Source: Streptomyces spiralis (GTDB lineage: Bacteria > Actinomycetota > Actinomycetes > Streptomycetales > Streptomycetaceae). From it: 64,000 bases of DNA. Below, one piece after another: positions 35,944 through 43,576 of the stretch (positions within the stretch are counted from its first letter, which is position 1; each line of letters opens with the position of its first letter). The notes beneath the pieces are model-generated. The model was not told the origin of the DNA and did no database searches. It saw only the letters and a list, made by a program, of their open reading frames with translations. The stretch spans positions 82,423-146,422 of the forward strand of contig NZ_BNBC01000023.1 in NCBI RefSeq assembly GCF_014654675.1, in the 5' to 3' direction. Position numbers and translations under genes: made by a program.

Positions 35944-36743
35944 GCACCCCCACACCGCGCCGCGTCGGCCTGATCGGCTGGGGCGCCATCGGCCGCGTCG
36001 TCGGCGGCGCGCTCGCCGCGGGCGAGATTCCCGGCGCCGAGCTGGTGTGCGTGGTCGACAACCGGCCCCTCGGGGACTCCGCGCCCGTCCCGCAGTACAC
36101 CGTCGAACAGGCCCTGGACCACTGCGACCTGATCGTGGAGGCCGCCGGGCAGGGCGTCGTGCGCGAGTGCGGCGAGACGATCCTCGCCTCCGGCACCGAC
36201 CTGCTCGTCGCCTCCACCGGCGCCCTCACCGACGACGAACTCGCCAAGCGGCTGCTGCACACCGGGCCCGGCCGCGTCTACTTCACCGGCGGCGCGGTCG
36301 GCGGCCTCGACCTCCTCCAGGCCGTACGCGCCATGGGTCCCCTCGACGAGGTCCGGCTGACCACCACCAAGCTGCCCTCAACCCTCGAACAGCCCTGGAT
36401 GGACGAGCAGTTGCTCACCCGCATGCGATCGGCCACCGGACCGGTGGAGGTGATGGCGGGCACCGCCCGGGACGTCCCCGTGAAGTTCCCCAAGTCGACC
36501 AACGTCGCCGCCTCCGTAGCCCTCGCCGTCGGCGCCCCGGACGCGGTCCGCGTCAGCGTCGTCGCCGACCCCACGGCGCGGCACACCTCACACGTCATCG
36601 AGGCGAGCGGCGCGCACGGCACCTACCGCTTCGAGGTGCGCCACCTGCCCGACGCCGCCAATCCGGCGACCAGCCAGGTCGTCCCGTACGCGGTGCTGCG
36701 CTCCCTCGCCGCGCTCGCCGGACGGACGGGTCAGATCCTGTGA
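35940..36743 (+). CDS. Aspartate dehydrogenase-like protein (NadX family)
   Basis: A 267-residue NAD(P)-binding protein with the aspartate/homoserine dehydrogenase N-terminal fold (LIGWGAIGRVVG, residues 11-22) and the DUF108/aspartate dehydrogenase C-terminal domain (KFPKSTNVAASVALA, with TARHTSHVIEASG). True NadX makes iminoaspartate for NAD synthesis or deaminates aspartate. Here no nadA or nadC is nearby, and the gene is embedded in a ring-cleavage operon with 4-base overlaps on both sides. It probably acts on a pathway intermediate, perhaps an amino acid or a related oxo acid. This is inference. Confidence 0.82.
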   Translation: MSTPTPRRVGLIGWGAIGRVVGGALAAGEIPGAELVCVVDNRPLGDSAPVPQYTVEQALDHCDLIVEAAGQGVVRECGETILASGTDLLVASTGALTDDELAKRLLHTGPGRVYFTGGAVGGLDLLQAVRAMGPLDEVRLTTTKLPSTLEQPWMDEQLLTRMRSATGPVEVMAGTARDVPVKFPKSTNVAASVALAVGAPDAVRVSVVADPTARHTSHVIEASGAHGTYRFEVRHLPDAANPATSQVVPYAVLRSLAALAGRTGQIL

Positions 36744-37549
36744 CCGCCTACGACATCTCGGGCCTCCACCTGGAACAGGCCGGCGACAGCGGCCCGCTGC
36801 TGCTGTGCCTGCACGGCATCGGATCCTCCTCGGCCGCCTTCGCCCCCCAGCTCGCGGCGCTGAGCGACACGTTCCGGGTCGTCGCCTGGGACGCCCCCGG
36901 CTACGCCAAGTCCGCCGACGCGCAGCGCCCGTTGACGATGGACGACTACGCCGACGCCGCCGCGGACGTGATCCGCGCGCGCGGCGGCCGCGCCCACGTC
37001 CTCGGCGTCTCCTGGGGCGGCGTGATCGCCCTGCGGCTCGCCGCGCGCCACCCGGACCTCGTCGAGTCACTGATGGTCCTCGACTCCACACCCGGCTCCG
37101 GCACCGACCCCGACAAGGCGGCCGGGATGCGCGCCCGCGCCGACGAGCTCGCCCGGCTCGGGCCGGAGGCCTTCGCCGCCGCCCGCGCCCCACGCCTGGT
37201 GTCCGGCGACGCGCCCCCGCAGCTCGTCGAGCGTGTCACCGCCACCATGGCCGCCTCCGTCCGCCTGCCCGGCTACGGACACGCCGCCGAGGCCATGGCC
37301 GCCACCGACCTGCGCGGCGAACTGCACCGCATCACCGCGCCCACCCTCGTCCTGTGCGGCGACAAGGACCACGTCACCGGTCCCGACAGCTCACAGGTCC
37401 TGGCCGGCGGTCTGCACAAGTCCGCCTACGTGATCGTCAAGGACGCCGGTCACCTGGCCAACCAGGAGCAGCCCGAGCGTGTCAACGCCTGGCTCCTGTC
37501 CCATCTGCACATCGCCACCGACTACCGCACACCCCACCAGAAGGGCTGA
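36740..37549 (+). CDS. Alpha/beta hydrolase, meta-cleavage product hydrolase-like
   Basis: A 269-residue serine hydrolase. The nucleophile elbow is GVSWGG with Ser91, the acid Asp210 is in CGDKD and the base His238 in DAGHL; the oxyanion region is LHGIGSS. The size and layout fit carbon-carbon hydrolases of meta-cleavage pathways (BphD/MhpC-like) and related esterases. It starts with a GTG that overlaps the preceding stop. With the extradiol dioxygenase two genes upstream, hydrolysis of the ring-opened product is a reasonable role. Confidence 0.87.
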   Translation: MTAYDISGLHLEQAGDSGPLLLCLHGIGSSSAAFAPQLAALSDTFRVVAWDAPGYAKSADAQRPLTMDDYADAAADVIRARGGRAHVLGVSWGGVIALRLAARHPDLVESLMVLDSTPGSGTDPDKAAGMRARADELARLGPEAFAAARAPRLVSGDAPPQLVERVTATMAASVRLPGYGHAAEAMAATDLRGELHRITAPTLVLCGDKDHVTGPDSSQVLAGGLHKSAYVIVKDAGHLANQEQPERVNAWLLSHLHIATDYRTPHQKG

Positions 37550-37554
37550 ACCCC

Positions 37555-38076
37555 ATGCCTGTGACCACCACCGAGTACGACAACGGCGGCGACCTCGCCA
37601 AGTACACCGACTCCCTGATCGCCACCAAGGACTCCCGCGAGCCCGACTGGAACACCCTGTCCTTCCAGGAGAAGGCCGGCCCGCAGTACCGGCGGGCGCA
37701 GATCCGCTACGTCGGCTCCGGCGCCACCGGCAACCACGACAACGACAACCGGATCATCCCCTCCGGTGGCTTCACCTTCTCCAACATGCTGCTGCCGCCC
37801 GGCGCCGAGGGCCCCGCCCACACCCACCACGACGTCGAGGAGGCCTTCTTCGTCCTGGAGGGCGAGGTCCGCGTCGGCATCCACCGTGGCCCCGACGAGG
37901 TCGAGTACCGCACCCTCGGCTACCGCGACATGATCGTGGTCCCGGCCGGTGTCACCCGCTCGCTGAAGAACGAGGGCGAAACCGACGCGCTGTTCTGCGT
38001 GATCATCGGCACGCAGAAGCCGCAGGTGCCGACGTACCCCGAGTACTCGCCGCTGTACGGCGTCACCCGTGACTGA
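37555..38076 (+). CDS. Cupin domain protein
   Basis: A 173-residue protein with one cupin barrel. The metal motif is present as GPAHTHHDVEEAFFVLEGEV, with His residues and a Glu, and the second cupin motif DMIVVPAGVTRSLKN follows. Single-domain cupins in catabolic operons can be dioxygenases, isomerases or binding proteins, and the sequence does not decide between these. It begins 5 bases after the hydrolase and its 3' end overlaps the next gene by 8 bases. Confidence 0.85.
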   Translation: MPVTTTEYDNGGDLAKYTDSLIATKDSREPDWNTLSFQEKAGPQYRRAQIRYVGSGATGNHDNDNRIIPSGGFTFSNMLLPPGAEGPAHTHHDVEEAFFVLEGEVRVGIHRGPDEVEYRTLGYRDMIVVPAGVTRSLKNEGETDALFCVIIGTQKPQVPTYPEYSPLYGVTRD

Positions 38077-38827
38077 GCCGTCCGAGCCGTCCGCCCGGCG
38101 GACCGTCGTCGTGACGGGGGCGGGCCGTGGCCTGGGGGAGGCCATGGCCCGCCGGGCGGCGGCGGACGGCTTCCGGGTCGTGGTCGGCGAGCTGAACACC
38201 GCGTGGGGGGAGCGGACCGCCGAGGCGATCCGCGCGGCGGGCGGCGACGCGGAGTTCGTCCCGCTGGACGTGGCCGACCCCGCCTCGGTCGCCGCGCTCG
38301 CCGACCGGCTGGCCGCCTCCGGCCCCGTCTACGGCCTGGTCAACAACGCGGCCCTCGCCAACGGGGTGGGCGGCAAGGAGTACCAGGACATCGACGTCGA
38401 GGTCTGGGACCGGCTCATGGCCGTCAACGCGCGCGGTCCCTGGCTCGTCGCCAAGCACCTGCTGCCGCTGATGACCCGACCCGGCCGCATCGTCAACATC
38501 GCCTCGGACGCCGCCCTGTACGGCTCACCGCGCCTGGCCCACTACATCGCCTCCAAGGGCGCGGTCATCTCCCTCACCCGGGGCATGGCCCGGGAGCTGG
38601 GGGAGCGGGGCATCACCGTCAACGCCGTCGCGCCCGGCCTCACCGAGGTCGAGGCCACCGAGACCGTACCGGCCGAGCGCCACGCCCTGTACGCCGCCAA
38701 CCGGGCGATCTCCCGGCCGCAGCAGCCCGAGGACCTCCTCGGCCTGGTCTCCTTCCTGCTCGCCGAGGAGTCCCGCTACCTCACGGGACAGGTGATCGCC
38801 GTCAACGGCGGATTCACCATGCACTGA
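38069..38827 (+). CDS. SDR family dehydrogenase (classical)
   Basis: A 252-residue NAD(P)-dependent short-chain dehydrogenase starting with GTG. TGAGRGLGEA binds the cofactor, NNAA follows (LVNNAALANG), and the catalytic Ser (NIASDAALYG) and Tyr-x3-Lys (YIASK) are intact. After a Rieske dihydroxylation, an enzyme of this type would oxidise the cis-diol to a catechol; it could also reduce a ketone. It overlaps the cupin gene by 8 bases. Confidence 0.9.
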   Translation: MTEPSEPSARRTVVVTGAGRGLGEAMARRAAADGFRVVVGELNTAWGERTAEAIRAAGGDAEFVPLDVADPASVAALADRLAASGPVYGLVNNAALANGVGGKEYQDIDVEVWDRLMAVNARGPWLVAKHLLPLMTRPGRIVNIASDAALYGSPRLAHYIASKGAVISLTRGMARELGERGITVNAVAPGLTEVEATETVPAERHALYAANRAISRPQQPEDLLGLVSFLLAEESRYLTGQVIAVNGGFTMH

Positions 38828-38884
38828 ACCCCGCCACCCGGTCCGTCCTCGATCTGTCATCGATCTGTCTGCAAGGAGTACGTC

Positions 38885-39676
38885 ATGGATCTCGGCCTCG
38901 CCGGCCGCACGGTACTGGTCACCGGAGGCAGTTCCGGCGTCGGCCTGGCCACGGTCCGCGCCCTGCTCGACGAAGGCGCCCGCGTTGCCACCTGCGGCCG
39001 CGACGGCGACCGCCTCGCCAAGGCCGCCGCCCGGCTCGGTGCCGGCCAGGAGCGGTTGTACACCGGCGTCTGCGACGTCCGCGACGCCGACGCCGTACGC
39101 CGCTTCACCGACGCCGCCGTCACCCACTTCGGCGGCGGCCTCGACGGCCTGGTCAACAACGCGGGCCAGTCCCGCATGAAGCGCCTGGACGACACCACGG
39201 CCGAGGACTGGCGCGACGAGCTGGAGCTGAAGTTCGCCGGCGTCCTCAACCCCCTTGCCGCCGCGCGCAGTCACCTGCGCGCCTCGGACGCCGCGTCGGT
39301 CGTCAACATCAACGCGGTGCTCGCCAAGCAGCCCGAGACCCGCCTGATCACCACCAGCGCCGCCCGCGCCGGCATCCTCAACCTCTCCAAGTCCCTCGCC
39401 CGGGAACTCGCCGCCGACGGCATCCGCGTCAACTCCGTCTGTCTCGGCCTGATCGACACCGGCCAGTGGACCCGCCGGCACGCCACCGCGGACAGCGGCC
39501 TGACCTACGAGGAGTGGCAGGCCGAGCTGGCCGCCGACCGCGGCATCGCCCTCGGCCGGCTCGGCCGCGCCGAGGAGGTCGCGTACGCCGTCGTCGCGCT
39601 GCTCGCCCCGCGCGCCTCCTACATCACCGGAACCAGCATCGACGTCTGCGGCGGAGTCGGCCGCGGCGTCCTGTGA
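38885..39676 (+). CDS. SDR-fold protein lacking the usual catalytic Ser-Tyr-Lys
   Basis: A 263-residue SDR-fold protein with a normal cofactor motif (TGGSSGVGLA) and NNAG, but the active site differs. Where Tyr-x3-Lys is expected it reads TSAAR (residues near 155-160), and the usual Ser position is NINA. The following LARELAADGIRVNSVCLGLIDTGQW aligns well with other SDRs, so this is not an alignment error. I recall a widespread SDR subgroup with the same TSAARAG signature, so the change appears conserved there rather than a local loss. It may use a different chemistry or act as a binding protein. AAGGAG precedes the ATG. Confidence 0.85.
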   Translation: MDLGLAGRTVLVTGGSSGVGLATVRALLDEGARVATCGRDGDRLAKAAARLGAGQERLYTGVCDVRDADAVRRFTDAAVTHFGGGLDGLVNNAGQSRMKRLDDTTAEDWRDELELKFAGVLNPLAAARSHLRASDAASVVNINAVLAKQPETRLITTSAARAGILNLSKSLARELAADGIRVNSVCLGLIDTGQWTRRHATADSGLTYEEWQAELAADRGIALGRLGRAEEVAYAVVALLAPRASYITGTSIDVCGGVGRGVL

Positions 39677-39687
39677 GGAGCCTCCCC

Positions 39688-41322
39688 ATGCACCACGGGC
39701 AGTACCACAACGGAGGCGACCTCCTCGTCGCCCATCTGAAGTCCCTCGGCATCGACACCGTCTTCGGCATAGTCTCGGTGCACAACCTGCCGCTGGTCGA
39801 AGCGGTCGACCGCGAGCTGCGGTTCGTGCCGGTGCGCCACGAGGCCACCGCCGTCAGCGCCGCCGACGGCTACGGGCGCGCCCGCGGCTCCATCGGGTGC
39901 GCGCTCACCTCCACCGGCACCGGCGCGGGCAACGCGGCCGGCTCCCTGATCGAGGCCCAGTCGTCCGGCACGGCCGTCCTGCACGTCACCGGCCAGGTCG
40001 AGTCGGCGTACCTGGGCAGCGGGCGCGGATTCATCCACGAGACCAAGGACCAGCTCGGCATGCTGAAGGCCGTGTCGGCGTACGCGGCCACCGTCACCTC
40101 CCCGCACGACGCCGGACGGCTGCTGCGCGAGGCGTCGGCCGCCGCGCTCGGCGCACCCGGCGGCCCCGCGAGCATCGAGTGGCCCATCGACCTGCAGTAC
40201 GCCGCCCAGCACGACGAGGGCGAGCCGGTCCCGGCCGCCACGGCGCCGGTGCCCGACCCCGCCACCCTCGCCGCCGCACGCGAGCTGCTGGCCTCCGCCC
40301 GGCGTCCGCTGATCTGGGCGGGCGGCGGAGCCACCGCCGCCCGCGAGGAACTGTTCGCCCTGCTGGAGGCCACCGGCGCTGGCCTGCTCACCTCCAACTC
40401 CGGCCGCGGCAGCGTCCCCGAGGACCACCCGCTGGTCATCGGCAACTTCGCCACCACCCCCGCCGGCCGCGCCCTGCTCGCCGACGCCGACGTGCTCCTC
40501 ACGATCGGCACCCACTTCCGCTCCAACGAGACCGCCGACTACACGCTGAAGCCGCCCGCCGCGCACATCCAGATCGACCTCGACGCGGCCGCGCTCGGCC
40601 GCGTGTACCCGGCACGGCACGCCCTGCACGGCGACGCGGCCGGCGTCCTGCCCGCGCTGACCGAGGCCGCCGTACGCGCCGACGCCGACTGGTCGGCCCG
40701 CGTCACCGCCGTCCGCGAGGACGTACGAGCAACCCTGCACGAGAACATCGGCCCCCAGGCCGCCGTCTGTGACGCGCTCGCCGCCGCCCTGCCGCGCGGC
40801 GCGGTCGTCGCCCGGGACGTCACCATCCCCTCCTCGTCCTGGGGCAACCGGCTCCTGCCGATCCACGACCCGCGCGCCAACGTCTTCCCGCGCGGCGGCG
40901 GCATCGGCCAGGGCCTCGGCATGGGCATCGGCGCCGCGCTGGCCCGGCCGGAGCAGCCGACCGTCGTCATCGCCGGCGACGGCGGCCTCGCGGTACACCT
41001 CGGCGAACTCCTCACCGTCGCCCAGGAACGCCCCCGCCTGACCCTGATCGTCTTCAACGACGGCGGCTACGGCGTGCTGCGCAACATGCAGGACAAGTAC
41101 GGCGAACGCCGCTCCGGCGTCGACCTGTTCACCCCGGACTTCGCGCCGCTCGCCGCCGCCTGCGCCCTGCCCTACGCACGCATCGCGGCCGAGGCGGACG
41201 CCGCACCGGTCCTCCAGGCCGCCCTCGCCTCCGACGGCCCGACCCTCGTCGAGGTCGACCTCGACGCGCTCGGCCCGATGAAGAACCCGTTCACCCCGCC
41301 CGTCACGATCCCCACCGCGTAG
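39688..41322 (+). CDS. Thiamine diphosphate-dependent enzyme (acetolactate synthase-like)
   Basis: A 544-residue ThDP enzyme. Glu52 in VRHEATAVSAADGYGR is the cofactor-activating residue, the central domain spans about 190-320, and the ThDP/Mg motif GDGG...NDGG is near 430-460. Relatives are acetolactate synthase, benzoylformate decarboxylase and sulfoacetaldehyde-type enzymes. No small regulatory subunit (ilvN) is adjacent and the gene is inside a catabolic operon, so branched-chain amino acid synthesis is unlikely. Decarboxylation of a 2-oxo acid or a carbon-carbon cleavage or ligation step is more likely. Confidence 0.9.
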   Translation: MHHGQYHNGGDLLVAHLKSLGIDTVFGIVSVHNLPLVEAVDRELRFVPVRHEATAVSAADGYGRARGSIGCALTSTGTGAGNAAGSLIEAQSSGTAVLHVTGQVESAYLGSGRGFIHETKDQLGMLKAVSAYAATVTSPHDAGRLLREASAAALGAPGGPASIEWPIDLQYAAQHDEGEPVPAATAPVPDPATLAAARELLASARRPLIWAGGGATAAREELFALLEATGAGLLTSNSGRGSVPEDHPLVIGNFATTPAGRALLADADVLLTIGTHFRSNETADYTLKPPAAHIQIDLDAAALGRVYPARHALHGDAAGVLPALTEAAVRADADWSARVTAVREDVRATLHENIGPQAAVCDALAAALPRGAVVARDVTIPSSSWGNRLLPIHDPRANVFPRGGGIGQGLGMGIGAALARPEQPTVVIAGDGGLAVHLGELLTVAQERPRLTLIVFNDGGYGVLRNMQDKYGERRSGVDLFTPDFAPLAAACALPYARIAAEADAAPVLQAALASDGPTLVEVDLDALGPMKNPFTPPVTIPTA

Positions 41323-41335
41323 GGAGGCCACCGCC

Positions 41336-42286
41336 ATGACCGCCGACCGCGAACACGAACTCGAGCTTCTCGTCCGCCGCATGACCTGGGAGGCGGACGG
41401 CGTACTCTCCGTCGACCTGGTCCACCCCGACGGCAAGCCGCTGCCCGCCTGGACCCCGGGCGCCCACCTCGACCTGCACGCGGGCGGGCACGTCCGCCAG
41501 TACAGCCTGTGCGGCGACCCCGCCGACCCCACCACGTACCGCCTGGGGATCCTCGACGAGCCGTCCTCGCGGGGCGGTTCACGTCACGTGCACACCAGGC
41601 TGCGCCCCGGCCAGAGCGTCCGCGTGGCCGGCCCCCGCAACCACTTCGCCCTGGAACCCGCCGCGTTCTACGTGTTCCTCGCCGGCGGCATCGGCATCAC
41701 CCCGATCCTGGCGATGGCCCGCCAGGCCGACCGCGACGGGGTGCCCTACCGGGTCGTCCACGGCGGCAGGTCCCGCGCCACCATGGCGTTCGGCGCCGAA
41801 CTGACCGCGCTGACCGGCGGCGAGGTGACCCTCGTACCGCAGGACGAGCAGGGCCACATCGACCTGGCGGCCGCCCTGAAGGACCTCCCGGACGACGCCC
41901 TGGTGTACTGCTGCGGTCCCGAACCGCTGCTCAAGGCGGCCGAAGCGGCCTGCCCGGCCGGACGGCTGCGCATCGAACGGTTCGCCGCACCCGCCACCGT
42001 GGCACGCGACGGGGACGACTCCGCCTTCGAGGTGGAGTGCCGCACCTCGGGAGTGACCCTGACCGTCGACGCCGCCACCTCCATCCTCGAAGCCGCCGAG
42101 AACGCGGGCCTGACCGTCGACTCCTCCTGCCGCGACGGCATCTGCGGCTCCTGCGAGACCCGCGTCCTGGCCGGCACCCCCGACCACCGAGACCACCTGC
42201 TCAGCGAGGCCGAGCACGCCGCCGGCGAGACGATGATGATCTGCGTCTCCCGCTGCGCCTCCGACCGCCTCGTCCTGGACCTGTGA
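41336..42286 (+). CDS. PDR/VanB family oxidoreductase (reductase of the Rieske oxygenase)
   Basis: A 316-residue electron transfer protein in the order flavin domain (about 5-105, RQYSLCG), NAD domain (about 110-220, AGGIGITPILAMA and YCCGPEP), and C-terminal plant-type [2Fe-2S] ferredoxin (about 230-316, with CRDGICGSC and a later Cys). This is the layout of VanB and phthalate dioxygenase reductase. It takes electrons from NADH and passes them to the Rieske oxygenase encoded two genes downstream. Confidence 0.93.
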   Translation: MTADREHELELLVRRMTWEADGVLSVDLVHPDGKPLPAWTPGAHLDLHAGGHVRQYSLCGDPADPTTYRLGILDEPSSRGGSRHVHTRLRPGQSVRVAGPRNHFALEPAAFYVFLAGGIGITPILAMARQADRDGVPYRVVHGGRSRATMAFGAELTALTGGEVTLVPQDEQGHIDLAAALKDLPDDALVYCCGPEPLLKAAEAACPAGRLRIERFAAPATVARDGDDSAFEVECRTSGVTLTVDAATSILEAAENAGLTVDSSCRDGICGSCETRVLAGTPDHRDHLLSEAEHAAGETMMICVSRCASDRLVLDL

Positions 42287-42309
42287 CCCGTACGGAGAGC
42301 GAGAGATCC

Positions 42310-42543
42310 ATGACCACACACGCCGCCGCCTGGCCGTACCTCGACCCGCACCAGAGCCGGGACCACGAACCCACCCCGTACGAGCTGAAACTCGCCCGCA
42401 CCCTCGAGGAGATCTTCACCCACGACGGCCACGAACTGGCCGACGTCGTGGCCGGGCTCAACGCCCGCCAGGTCCACACCCCCGGCGGCGAGCCGTGGAC
42501 CGAGGACACCTTCCGCGCCGAGATGCACCGCCTGGGAGCCTGA
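42310..42543 (+). CDS. 77-residue protein between reductase and oxygenase, possible HTH-like domain
   Basis: A small acidic protein (WPYLDPHQSRDHEPTPYELK at its start). It lies between the reductase and oxygenase genes with a 1-base gap to the latter. The C-terminal part (ELADVVAGLNARQVHTPGG, then EPWTEDTFRAEM) resembles the helix-turn-helix of resolvase/recombinase-type domains, and similar small proteins are annotated that way in Rieske operons. Without a DNA-binding partner, it may instead be an assembly or accessory subunit of the oxygenase. Function unknown. Confidence 0.7.
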   Translation: MTTHAAAWPYLDPHQSRDHEPTPYELKLARTLEEIFTHDGHELADVVAGLNARQVHTPGGEPWTEDTFRAEMHRLGA

Positions 42544-42544
42544 C

Positions 42545-43576
42545 ATGACCCTCTCCACCCGCGACACCGCCGCCCACATCCTCGCCCACGGCCTGCGCAA
42601 CCAGTGGCACCCCGTGGTGCCCTCCGACTTCGTGAAGCCGGGCGGCCTGCGCAAGGTCACCGCGCTCGGCGAGGACTGGCTGCTGTTCCGCAGGGCCGAC
42701 GGCACCCTGTCCATGCTCGCCGACCGCTGCCCGCACCGCGGCGCCCCGCTCTCCCTCGGCAAACACCTCGGCGACCGCGTCGCCTGCTGGTACCACGGCG
42801 TCGAGGTCGACGGCTCCGGCACGGTCACCGCTGTGCCCGGCCTGCCCGGCTGCAACCTGGAGGGCAAGACACTCGTCACCTCCCTGCCCGTCCGCGAGGT
42901 CGGCGGCGCGATCCTCGCGTACTTCGGCGACGAGGAGCACCCCGAGCCGGCCGACCTGACCCTGCCCGAACCGCTCACCGACCCCGGCATCTCCGCCATC
43001 CTCTGCTACGCCGAGTGGAACGTGCCCTGGCGCTTCGCCATGGAGAACCTGCTCGACCCGATGCACGGCGCCTTCCTGCACCACGAGTCGCACACCATGT
43101 ACGACGGCGACACCCAGGCCAAGTTCCGCATCCGCGAGACCGAGCGGGGCTACTTCTTCGAGAAGACCGACCAGCGCGGGGTCAACTTCGACTGGGTCGA
43201 ACTGTGCCGCACCGGCGTCGACTGGGTCGACCTGTCCATCCCGTACCCGCCGTCGGCCGGGCCGGGCGGCCCGTTCGGCATCGTCGGCATGGCCTGCCCG
43301 GTGGACGCCGAGCGCACCGGCGTCTTCTTCTGGCGCTACCGCAACGTCTCCGACTGGCAGCGCGACACCTGGCGCTTCCTGTACAAGACCCTCATCGAGG
43401 AACGCCACTGGGAGGTCCTGGAGCAGGACCGGGTCATGCTGGAGGCCATGCCCGCCGACGCCGACCAGCAGGAGAACCTCTACCAGCACGACCTCGGCGT
43501 GGTCCGGCTGCGCCGCCTCTACCAGGCCCAGGCCAGGCAGCAGTCCAAGGCGGGTGCGGCGGACCCGGCCGCATGA
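42545..43576 (+). CDS. Rieske non-heme iron oxygenase, alpha subunit (VanA-like)
   Basis: A 343-residue oxygenase. The Rieske [2Fe-2S] ligands are Cys62, His64, Cys81 and His84 (CPHRG...CWYHG). The mononuclear iron site is in NLLDPMHGAFLHH, with Asp171 bridging and His174 and His179 as ligands. No separate beta subunit is in the operon, which fits the homotrimeric VanA/phthalate dioxygenase class. These enzymes hydroxylate, dihydroxylate or demethylate aromatic rings using electrons from the PDR reductase. It probably makes the first attack on the imported compound. The stop overlaps the MFS start by 4 bases. Confidence 0.93.
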   Translation: MTLSTRDTAAHILAHGLRNQWHPVVPSDFVKPGGLRKVTALGEDWLLFRRADGTLSMLADRCPHRGAPLSLGKHLGDRVACWYHGVEVDGSGTVTAVPGLPGCNLEGKTLVTSLPVREVGGAILAYFGDEEHPEPADLTLPEPLTDPGISAILCYAEWNVPWRFAMENLLDPMHGAFLHHESHTMYDGDTQAKFRIRETERGYFFEKTDQRGVNFDWVELCRTGVDWVDLSIPYPPSAGPGGPFGIVGMACPVDAERTGVFFWRYRNVSDWQRDTWRFLYKTLIEERHWEVLEQDRVMLEAMPADADQQENLYQHDLGVVRLRRLYQAQARQQSKAGAADPAA

